Assembly: GCF_900176515.1 (NCBI RefSeq)
Contig: NZ_FWXV01000001.1
Coordinates: 1,257,612 to 1,321,611 of the forward strand
Reading direction: 5' to 3'
Origin: Kibdelosporangium aridum
GTDB lineage: Bacteria; Actinomycetota; Actinomycetes; Mycobacteriales; Pseudonocardiaceae
Length of the DNA stretch: 64,000 nucleotides
Every line of letters begins with the position of its first letter. Position 1 is the first letter of the stretch. The translations under genes were made by a program, and so were the position numbers. Shown piece by piece: positions 7,518 to 15,700 of the stretch. Below the pieces are notes generated by a model. That model had not been told where the DNA came from and ran no database searches. It saw nothing but the letters and a program-made list of their open reading frames with translations.

Positions 7518-8864
7518 TCATGTGCGGGAGATGTGGACCATTTCCTCGTGGTCGACCACCTTGAGTCGCTGACGGCCGCGTTGCTCACCGAGAGCGCGCT
7601 CGTGCGCGTCAAGCTTCAGCCAGCCGTCCCACGTGGTGTACGTGATCCCGCGGGCAACCAGGAATTCCTCGACGGCACCGGGGTGGCGCTGAGGTGCCGA
7701 GGCCATGTTGGGCGCGTCAGTGAGAAGGCTGTTGACGGTCTCGGCCGCGTCACCCTTGGTGTGTCCGATCAGGCCGACTGGGCCACGTTTGATCCATCCG
7801 GTGACGTAGACGCCCTCGATCTGGTTCTCGTCTATGTCCAGGACCCGGCCGGACTCGTGCGGAACTGTCCCGGACTCGTGGTCGAAGGGCAGGCCGGCCA
7901 GATGCGACGGCAGATAGCCGACCGCGCGGTACACGGCTTGGACGTCCCAGTCGTGGAACCGGCCGGTGCCGCGGACGTGGCCGTCTCCGGTCAGTTCGGT
8001 GCGCTCGGTTCGCAGCCCGGTGACCACGCCATCCGTGCCGAGCACCTCGACGGGGGAGTGGAAGAAGTGCAGGTGCAGCCGCCGGGGATGCGCGCGGCGG
8101 TCGCGGATCGCCCACTCCTGCAACGTCTTCACGACCATGTCGACCTGCTTGGAGCCACGGATCGCGGCCATCGACCCATCGTCGAACTCGATGTCCTCGG
8201 GGTCGACGACGACCTCGAAGTGGCGCGAATGGTCCAGTTCGCGCAGCTCCAGCGGCGTGAACTTGGCCTGCGCGGGCCCGCGCCTGCCGAAGACGTGCAC
8301 GTCGGTCACCGCGCTGCCGTGCAGTCCGGTGAAGACGTTGTCCGGGATTTCCGTGGACAGCAGTTCTTCGGCCGATTTGGCGAGCACCCGGGAGATGTCG
8401 AGCGCGACGTTGCCCACGCCGAGCACCGCGACACTGGTCGCGTGCAGCGGCCACGTGCGCGGCACGCTGGGGTGGCCGTCGTACCACGACACGAAGTCGG
8501 CGGCGCCGTAACTGCCGTCCAGGTCGATGCCTGGGATGTCCAGCGGCCGGTCCTGAGTTGCGCCGGTTGCGAAGATGACCGCGTCGTAGAACTCACGCAG
8601 GTCGTCGAGTTTGAGATCGGTGCCGTAATCGACGTTCCCGAACAGCCGCACGCCCGGTTTGTCCAGCACGCGGTGCAAGGCGTCGACGATGCCCTTGATC
8701 CGTGGGTGGTCGGGTGCGACGCCGTATCGGATCAGCCCGAACGGGGCGGGCATCCGCTCGAAGATGTCGACGTCGACCGGAACGTCGGCCTTGCACAGGA
8801 AGTCGGCCGCGTAAATACCGGCCGGTCCCGCCCCGACGATGGCCACCCGCAGGGAACGACTCAC
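7518..8864 (-). CDS. fprA: Ferredoxin/adrenodoxin-type NADP reductase (FprA family)
   Basis: About 448 residues from a GTG at 8864, chosen because GAGGAG lies nine bases upstream and the protein then begins just before the FAD motif. A frame extends to an ATG at 8897, but that leaves only eight bases to the iron box. LRVAIVGAGPAGIYAAD binds FAD, LIRYGVAPDHPRIKGI is the family signature, and VLGVGNVALDISRVL binds NADP. VTGWIKRGPVGLIGHTKGDAAETV is the conserved C-terminal FAD segment. The enzyme transfers electrons from NADPH to ferredoxin, feeding P450s and other redox partners. An iron box upstream suggests induction under iron limitation. It could supply the cluster P450, but there is no direct link. 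Confidence 0.88.
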   Translation of the reverse strand: MSRSLRVAIVGAGPAGIYAADFLCKADVPVDVDIFERMPAPFGLIRYGVAPDHPRIKGIVDALHRVLDKPGVRLFGNVDYGTDLKLDDLREFYDAVIFATGATQDRPLDIPGIDLDGSYGAADFVSWYDGHPSVPRTWPLHATSVAVLGVGNVALDISRVLAKSAEELLSTEIPDNVFTGLHGSAVTDVHVFGRRGPAQAKFTPLELRELDHSRHFEVVVDPEDIEFDDGSMAAIRGSKQVDMVVKTLQEWAIRDRRAHPRRLHLHFFHSPVEVLGTDGVVTGLRTERTELTGDGHVRGTGRFHDWDVQAVYRAVGYLPSHLAGLPFDHESGTVPHESGRVLDIDENQIEGVYVTGWIKRGPVGLIGHTKGDAAETVNSLLTDAPNMASAPQRHPGAVEEFLVARGITYTTWDGWLKLDAHERALGEQRGRQRLKVVDHEEMVHISRT

Positions 8865-8905
8865 GAACACCCTCTCCTCACTGACGACATTCACCATGTC
8901 GAGAG

Positions 8906-8924
8906 TAAGGTAAGGCTATCCTTA
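8906..8924 (-). promoter_or_regulatory. DtxR/IdeR-type iron box
   Basis: TAAGGTAAGGCTATCCTTA matches the 19-bp IdeR/DmdR consensus (TTAGGTTAGGCTAACCTAA) at 15 of 19 positions and keeps the dyad. It lies about 40 bases upstream of the preferred fprA start, where an iron-loaded DtxR-family protein would repress. Confidence 0.65.
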
Positions 8925-9070
8925 CTTTCATTGTGATCATGATTACGGTCCATCAGGGTCCAATGTGGACCAACGTTGACCGGCGATGAGCCGAAAAGGT
9001 GGGGTCGACCAGGGGAAGTGTCCGGCGCTGAGTACGGTGAGCACGTCGGATCGCGCCCGGGGAGGACGCC

Positions 9071-10151
9071 ATCACCGGTCTGGAAGTCATGAAGCTCGGC
9101 CAGACAGTGGCCACCAAAGCCGCGGCGGCGTGGTTACGGCACCGGCAGGCCCGCAAGGAGCGCTCCACCTCGCTGACCGAACTCGCCGCGGCGGAACTGA
9201 GCGATCCGCTGCAGATCCACAAGATGAACCACCTGGTCGAGAACATCGGGCTGCAAGTCGCCGAGCACCTCAGCCAGACGATCGCCCAGCGGTTCGGCGC
9301 GCTGCCGGACTACGAGGTCCAAGCCGCCCTGAACGCGGCCACCGACGCGTTGGATGCCGCCGACCTCTCTGACGACGTGCTCTTCGCCACCGACGCGAAC
9401 CCTGACCGGCTGGCGCGGTACGTCCGTGACCGCTCGCCGGACCAGGTTCGCAGCGCGGGCTTGTCCGCCGAGGCTGTCCCGGCCTATCAGCTGGCTCTTG
9501 ACCAAGCATGTCGCCTGCTTGTTCAAGTGCTGCGGCACTTGCCCGCCTTTCCGGCACGCGCGTTGGCCGAAATCCTGACCCGGATGTCCAACCAGTCGGC
9601 CCAACTCGAGGAACTCCTGGCTCGAATTCCGCGAACCGGCCTGCACGCTCCCAGCGCAGCCGATCGTGACGGCGCGTTCAAAGCAACGTACCTCGAGTAC
9701 CTGTCGGTGTCCCTTGACCGACTGGAACTGCTGGGCTTGAGTGCCAGGCAACAGCCCCGCCTCGCGCTCAGCACGGCGTATTTGAGCATGACTGTTTCGG
9801 ACAACCGGCCGCGTTCACAGCCGGACCGCCCTGAGCGGAACTGGTTCGGTCAGCCCGCCGAACACAGTGGTCACGTCCCTCCGGCTCATCGGCAATCAGC
9901 ACCTGGACCTGCGGCGAGTCGCCGAATTGTTCCCCAACCTGCACGACTTGTGGCTGTACAACTCGCCGGTCGGCAGCGTCGAGCCGCTTTCCGCCTTGCC
10001 GCTGGAACTGCTCGGCGTCTACGGCAACCAGAAGGCTGTGGACCTGACGCCGTTGGCAGGTCGAATGCTGACACTTGGCTTGTCGCGCGACGACAAGCAC
10101 CTCGGGCTGGAAAACCTCGGCCCTCGCGTGAAACTCAAGTACGTCGAGTGA
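9071..10151 (+). pseudogene. Remnant of a NACHT-LRR protein: N- and C-terminal pieces joined out of frame
   Basis: The first part (ATG at 9089 to about 9800) reads MKLGQTVATKAAAAWL, then TELAAAELSDPLQIHKMNHLVENIG and LPAFPARALAEILTRMSNQ. I recognise this as the helical N-terminal domain found before NACHT ATPase modules in large actinomycete proteins. From about 9867 a different frame encodes leucine-rich repeats (LRLIGNQHLDLRRVAELFPNLHDLWLYN and VDLTPLAGRMLTLGLSRDDKHLGLE), stopping at 10151. No P-loop or Walker B lies between them, so the ATPase core is missing and the frame is shifted. GGAGGA at 9061-9066 is spaced for a start at codon 9071, which is ATC, so the original start may also be lost. 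Relatives are STAND-type immune or signalling proteins; this copy looks dead. Confidence 0.7.
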
Positions 10152-11364
10152 AGACGTACACCGCCGCCCCGACGGCGATGACGGCCGCGCCGGAAGCCAC
10201 CGAAGTCCACGGCAGCGTGCAGGCGAGCAGCAAGCAGCCTGCCAGCCCGACCGCGGGAATCACGCGGGGCGGCCGGTTCTCGGCGCGGGTGAGTGTCCAC
10301 GCGGAGGCGTTGGCGATGGCGTAGTACAGCAATACGCCGAAGGACGAGAACCCGATCGCCGATCGCACATCCGCCACGGCCGCGACCACTGCGACGATCA
10401 CGCCGATGGTGACCTCGGCTCGGTGTGGCACTCCGAAACGGGGATGTACGGCCGAAAGCGCGGGTGGCAAGTACCGATCCCGTGCCATGGCAAAGGTTGT
10501 GCGCGAAACACCCAGGATCAATGCCAGCAGTGAGCCGAGGGCGGCGCAGGCGGCGCCGATTCGGACGACGGGTTCGAGCCAGGGTGCGCCTGCGGCTCGT
10601 GCCACCTCTGACAGTGGCGCTGTCGCCTGCGCGAGCTGCTGCGGTCCGAGTATGCCCAGGGTGGCAGCGGCGACCAGTGCGTAGACGACGAGCGTGATTC
10701 CGAGGGCGATGGGGACGGCTCGGGGGATCGTTCGGGCTGGGTCGCGTACTTCCTCGCCGAGGGTGGCGATGCGCGCGTAACCGGCGAAGGCGAAGAACAA
10801 CAGGCCGGCCGCCTGCAACACGCCGAACGGGGTGACGTCGCTGCCAAGGGAAAGCCGGCCGACGGCGGCGTGGTCCGACGCGAAGGCGGTCACGACAACG
10901 GCAGCGAGGACAGCGAGTACGACCGCGACAATCGCGCGCGTGAGCCATGCCGATTTCTGTATGCCGCCATAGTTGACCGCGGTCAGTGCGACCACGGCGG
11001 CAACCGCGACGGCATGCGCGTGCGATGGCCATACGTAGGCGCCGACGGTCAATGCCATCGCTGCGCACGAGGCGGTCTTGCCGACCACGAAGCTCCAGCC
11101 CGCGAGGTAGCCCCAGAACTCGCCGAGTCGTTCGCGTCCATACACGTACGTGCCGCCGGAGGCCGGGTATCGGGCTGCCAGCCGGGCGGAGGAGGTCGCG
11201 TTGCAGTAGGCGACCACCGCCGCTACCGCCAACCCCACCAGCAGGCCGGATCCCGCTGCTCCCGCCGCCGGGGCCAGTGCGGCGAAGATGCCCGCGCCGA
11301 TCATCGAACCCAGTCCGATCGTCACCGCGTCGGAAACGCCGAGCTGGCGGCGCAGTTCTGTCAT
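10135..11364 (-). CDS. APC-superfamily amino acid permease
   Basis: 409 residues, almost entirely hydrophobic, with about 11-12 membrane helices. The N-terminus MTELRRQLGVSDAVTIGLGSMIGAGIFAALAPAAGAAG has the GSMIGAGIF signature of helix 1 in the amino acid-polyamine-organocation family. YPASGGTYVYGRERLGEFWGYLAGW and FFAFAGYARIATLGEEVRDPARTIPRA are further conserved loops. It imports an amino acid or amine by ion symport; the substrate is not predictable. The 3' end overlaps the NACHT-LRR remnant by 17 bases. It is divergent from the ArsR-phosphatase gene, and the shared 67-base promoter holds the operator-like palindromes, so co-regulation is possible. Confidence 0.9.
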   Translation of the reverse strand: MTELRRQLGVSDAVTIGLGSMIGAGIFAALAPAAGAAGSGLLVGLAVAAVVAYCNATSSARLAARYPASGGTYVYGRERLGEFWGYLAGWSFVVGKTASCAAMALTVGAYVWPSHAHAVAVAAVVALTAVNYGGIQKSAWLTRAIVAVVLAVLAAVVVTAFASDHAAVGRLSLGSDVTPFGVLQAAGLLFFAFAGYARIATLGEEVRDPARTIPRAVPIALGITLVVYALVAAATLGILGPQQLAQATAPLSEVARAAGAPWLEPVVRIGAACAALGSLLALILGVSRTTFAMARDRYLPPALSAVHPRFGVPHRAEVTIGVIVAVVAAVADVRSAIGFSSFGVLLYYAIANASAWTLTRAENRPPRVIPAVGLAGCLLLACTLPWTSVASGAAVIAVGAAVYVFTRRT

Positions 11365-11385
11365 GGCCTCTCCTGCCGCTAATCC

Positions 11386-11422
11386 ATCAAATCGGGTTGA
11401 TACATCAAACCTGTTTGATGTA
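11386..11422. promoter_or_regulatory. ArsR-type operator palindromes in a divergent promoter
   Basis: Arms TACATCAAAC (11401-11410) and GTTTGATGTA (11413-11422) form a perfect 10-bp inverted repeat with a 2-base centre. Next to it ATCAA (11386-11390) and TTGAT (11397-11401) form a weaker second dyad. The site ends nine bases before the ATG of the ArsR-phosphatase fusion and also covers the upstream side of the permease gene. AT-rich dyads of this kind are typical ArsR/SmtB operators, so autorepression is likely. Confidence 0.7.
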
Positions 11423-11431
11423 CTTTAGGTC

Positions 11432-12199
11432 ATGGCAGTCGAGAAGACACCAGTACCGGTGTTGATGCAGATGGCGGCACACCCGCTGCGGTGGGCGCTG
11501 CTGACTGAACTGGCCGCCAGCGACCGCCGGGTGCGGGAACTCGTCGCAGCGGTTGGGGAACCGCAGAACCTGGTTTCCTACCACCTGCGGCTGCTGCGCT
11601 CGGCTGGGCTGATCACCGCGCGGCGCAGCAATTTCGACGGCCGTGACACGTATTACCACCTCGACCTTCCCAGTTGTGGCACGGCTTTCGCCGAGGCCGC
11701 GACCGCGCTGCACCCGGCATTGGTCCCGGCAGCGTCGCAAGAAGTGACCGGTGGCGCGGTTTTGTTCCTGTGCACGGGAAACAGCGCGCGTTCGCCGATG
11801 GCGGAGGCGCTGCTGCGGCACCGCAGTGGCGGCAGGGTCGAAGTAGCCAGTGCGGGCAGCCATCCGAAGCCCGCTCTGCACCCGAACACCGTGCGTGTGA
11901 TGGGGGAGGAGTACGGCATTGACCTCAGCGGTCACCACACCACGGCGCTGTCAGCCTTGGCCGGCCGCAGTTTCGATTACGTGATCACGTTGTGCGACAA
12001 GGTTCGCGAGGTTCCTCGCGACCATGGATCGGCCACCACCGTGCACTGGAGTCTGCCCGATCCGCCCGCCGCGGCAGCGAACGATCACGACAGCTATCCC
12101 GAATTCCGCCGCGTGGCGGCGGAAATCGACATCCGCAACCAGTTCTTGCTGAACCTGGTGACCTCAACGGCGAGGAGTGTCCATCATGGCGACAACTGA
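11432..12199 (+). CDS. ArsR-family regulator fused to a low-molecular-weight phosphatase / arsenate reductase domain
   Basis: 255 residues. Residues 1-100 form an ArsR winged helix (LRWALLTELAASDRRVRELV, then the recognition segment NLVSYHLRLLRSAGLI). Residues 107-250 form an LMW-PTP/ArsC domain. Its P-loop is CTGNSARS (Cys113 to Arg119), and the general-acid loop is WSLPDPP. The fusion could couple sensing with arsenate reduction or with protein-tyrosine dephosphorylation. The N-terminal part lacks an obvious Cys metal site. A strong palindromic operator is at 11401-11422. Its 3' end overlaps the VOC gene by 14 bases, forming an operon. No arsenite efflux gene is adjacent, so a true arsenic role is uncertain. 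Confidence 0.88.
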   Translation: MAVEKTPVPVLMQMAAHPLRWALLTELAASDRRVRELVAAVGEPQNLVSYHLRLLRSAGLITARRSNFDGRDTYYHLDLPSCGTAFAEAATALHPALVPAASQEVTGGAVLFLCTGNSARSPMAEALLRHRSGGRVEVASAGSHPKPALHPNTVRVMGEEYGIDLSGHHTTALSALAGRSFDYVITLCDKVREVPRDHGSATTVHWSLPDPPAAAANDHDSYPEFRRVAAEIDIRNQFLLNLVTSTARSVHHGDN

Positions 12200-12572
12200 G
12201 CAAGCCAATTTCCGTTACATGATCAGCGATGTGGCCGCGGCCGTGGAGTTCTACACCAAACACCTCGGCTTCACCGTCGACCTCGACGCCAGCCCCGCCT
12301 TCGCCTCGGTCAGCCGTGGCCCGGTGCGTCTGCTGCTGGCCGGGCCGAAGAGCTCGGCGGGCCGCCCGATGCCGGACGGCGTCGTGCCGCAACCAGGCGG
12401 TTGGAACCGCATCCAGCTCGTCTTCGAGGACCTCGCCGCGGAGGTCGACCGGTTACGAGCCGCCGGACTGACCTTCCGCAACGACATCCTCAGCGGTCCT
12501 GGCGGACAACAGATCCTGCTGCAGGACCCCTCGGGCAACTTCGTCGAATTGTTCCAGCCCGCGGCCCGATGA
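12186..12572 (+). CDS. VOC / glyoxalase-fold protein
   Basis: 128 residues from the ATG at 12186, preceded by GAGGAG; a GTG nine bases earlier is too close to that site. It has a paired beta-alpha-beta-beta-beta module: FRYMISDVAAAVEFYTKHLGFTVDLDA at the start, and DPSGNFVELFQP at the end with the usual Glu metal ligand. VOC proteins include lyases, dioxygenases and resistance proteins; arsenic loci often carry a VOC-family C-As lyase, but no specific substrate residues are recognised here. It is co-transcribed with, and overlaps, the ArsR-phosphatase gene. Confidence 0.85.
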   Translation: MATTEQANFRYMISDVAAAVEFYTKHLGFTVDLDASPAFASVSRGPVRLLLAGPKSSAGRPMPDGVVPQPGGWNRIQLVFEDLAAEVDRLRAAGLTFRNDILSGPGGQQILLQDPSGNFVELFQPAAR

Positions 12573-12748
12573 GGGTTCTGGTACGCCGGTTCGGGCGTCC
12601 ATTGCCGGTACGGACCGTCTTGGGTTGACGCCGGGCTGGCACCTAAGGCGTAACACACTTCCTCAAAGGGCACTGTTGTCCCGACGATCTTGTCTGGCGG
12701 CATCTGCCGTTGTACGACTGGAACCCGACCATATTCTCTGGGGGACCG

Positions 12749-15700
12749 GTGGGCGACGAGCGGGTACAAGCGCAGGACCAGACACCTGCGGCCCCCGCAT
12801 CGCCCGCCGTCGCCAGGGACACAGTGCCCACGCTGTTCACCCCGCAGGGCGCGGCCGCGCCGATGACTCCGGCGTCCTTGCTTGGCTTGCAACAACTCGG
12901 CGGAAACCAAGCGGTGAACGCCCTGTTGAATCCGGACGTGGCTCGCTGGCAGTCCGCGGCGGGGCAAGCGATTGACACCATCCCAGCGCCCGATCCACGA
13001 CCGTTGTGCGAGGCGCCGAGGGAACTCTCGTCCCAGGCTCGGACGCTGGTTTCCCAGCGGCGCTCGGAAACCAGTGATCCGGCGACCGAGGCAAGGGCGG
13101 TGGCCGACAGCGGAACGCCCGTTCGGTCACCCGCCCCGGCACCTGTCGCGGTGACCCAGGCGCCGCCGCAACCGCCTGCCCCGCAAGCGGAGCAGATCGG
13201 TGACGTGCTGGCCAAGGTCAAGCAAGACGTGCCCCGCTACGCCCGCGAATTCGCGGACGCCGCGATAGCCAGGCTCGACCCAGGCGGCCGGGTCGCGGCT
13301 CTGGCGGCGATGCGGGACGAGGTCGCCGAACCCGAGGAAGGCGGGCTGAACACCGAGATCGACGGTGTGGCCGCGGCCGCGGGCGTGACGGCCGAACAGC
13401 TGGCTGCGAAGGTCGATCAACTCGCCGCTGACGCGAACGCTCAGGCCGATACCGCGATCATCGACCTCGACGCGCAGGCGAGCGTGGCGGCCGACCAGGT
13501 GTGTGCCCGCGGAGACCAGGACATCCAGGCCACCGAGCAGGCTTCGATGAGCTTCGCCGACATGATCGGCGGCGTTCTGGACACGTGGCGCAACCTGCGC
13601 AACGCCCAGACCCGCGACACCATCAGCTCCGACTTGCAGCTGCTGGCCCGGGTCAAAGAACAGGCCGCGGCGGGCAACCGGGCCGCGCTGGCCGAACAGA
13701 TGGCCAGTCTGTCCGCGCAGCAGCGCGCGCTGGTGATCCAGTTCCTGCAGTCCGGCGGCCAGGATCCGATCGCGGCTGTCGCGGCGAACGTGGTCAACGG
13801 GCTGCGTGAACGGCGGGTACCGGACATCTCGGCGACTTTGGAGCGCCGTGCGATCGCGGAGTTCGGCTGGGAGGACCTGAACGCGCTCGGTGCGAGCCAG
13901 TCGCCGGGCTTCGACGCGGGCGTGCTCATCCGGGACGTCCGCGGCGCGGTGAAAGGCGCCGGAACCGACGAGGACCGTCTCTTCACGGCGTTGACCGGAC
14001 GCACCCCGATCCAGATCGCGGCTATGCGGAAGGCTTACGCCGCAACATATGACGGCCGCGACATGGACGAGGACATCGCCGACGACCTGAGCGATGAAAA
14101 CCTCGAACGGGCACAGGCGCTGATGACCGGCGACCCGGTGGCCGGTGCCATCGCGACGCTGAACGACGCGATGGCCGGTGCGGGCACCAGCGAAGCCACG
14201 ATCATGCAGACCCTGCGCAACCGCACACCCGCCGAACGCGAAGCGATCGTGCGCGGGTACCGCGAACGCTACGGCGTCGATCTGGCTTCGGAGCTGTCGG
14301 GAGAGTTGGGAGACAACGAACTCGCCCAAGCCAACGCGTTGCTCAGCGGTGACACCGCGGCGGCGGACGCTGCCGCGCTGCGCGAGGCGATGGACGGCGT
14401 CGGCACCGACGAAGGCGCGATTCACGGCGTGTACTCGCAGATCCAGGCCGAGGTGGAAGCCGAGGCAGCGGCGAAAGGCATGACGACTGAGCAGATCGCC
14501 GCCGAGGTCAGGCGCCGGACCGAGGCGGTGCGTTCGGCGTACGGTTCCGGGTTCGACGCGGACATCGAGGACGAGCTCTCCGGCGGGGAACTGCGGCTGG
14601 CGCAGGCCGAACACGCGTACGACCTGACCGGTATGGACGCGGCCAAGATCCAGATCGAGCACGAGTCGTTCTACACCGACGACGACGCCGTGAACGCCGT
14701 GCTGCGTAACCAATACGGCCGTGCACGGCGTGATGTGATGCGCGATCTGGAAGTGTCCTTCATGGCCGATCCGGCCAACCAGCTGTTGTCCCCGGCGCAA
14801 CGCCAGGAACGGCTCGAGGCACTGCGTGCGCAGGCCCAGTCCACAGTGGAACAACAGGCCGCGCAGAACATGCGTGACCTGGAAGCCCGATACGACGCCA
14901 ACAACCCGATGTGGGGCCCGGGTGCCTTCCGCGCGGTGATCGCCTTCGAGACGTCCGGCTACTCCCAGGACGAGGCCAACGATCTGATCCGCCAGGGCGG
15001 CCATCTCACCGACGCGCAGGAGTTGCACTACGCGGTCGCCGGCGGCGGCACCAACGAAGCGACGATCCGGCAGACGCTGCGCGGCAAGTCACGCGAGGAG
15101 GTCGAGGCGCTCAAGGCCCAGTACCGCGCGCTGACCGGTCAGGACCTCGTCGAGGATCTCGAAGGTGACCTGTCCGGCCGCGACTGGGCGGACACGTCGG
15201 CGTTGCTGAACGGCACGAAGACGCCTGCCGAGCAGATGGCCTACCTGAACGCGCGGCGGGACTGGGAAGTCAACGAAGGCACCGGTGTGCTCTCGGAGAT
15301 GTTCGAGGACGAGGAAGAGGACGTCCTCAACGCGACAACCGACGAAGCCCGCCGCGCGTACGACGAATACCAGCGCCTGGTCGCCTCAGGCGCGTCCCAG
15401 GCCGAGATCGACGCCGCCCAGCAGCGGATGGAACGCTGGTTCGGCTACGGCGACAAGGACATTGAGGAACACCGCGCCGCCGTGGACAGCATCACCGACA
15501 AGATGGCCACGGCGGCCGCAGTCGCCGCAGGTGTCGCTGTCACCGTGCTCACCGCTGGTGCCGCTGGCCCGGCAGTTGCCGCCGCGGCGGCCTACTTCGG
15601 TACCAGCGCAACGGTTGTAGCCGCTGTGGCAGGCGCGGTCGCGGCGACAGCGGCCAGCGTCACCGTCAAGTGGGGCGGTAAGGGCGCAGCCTATGGCGCA

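Noticed and set aside
13127..15028. A 633-residue minus-strand frame
   Set aside because: It is antisense to the annexin-repeat gene; no motifs and no ribosome binding site.
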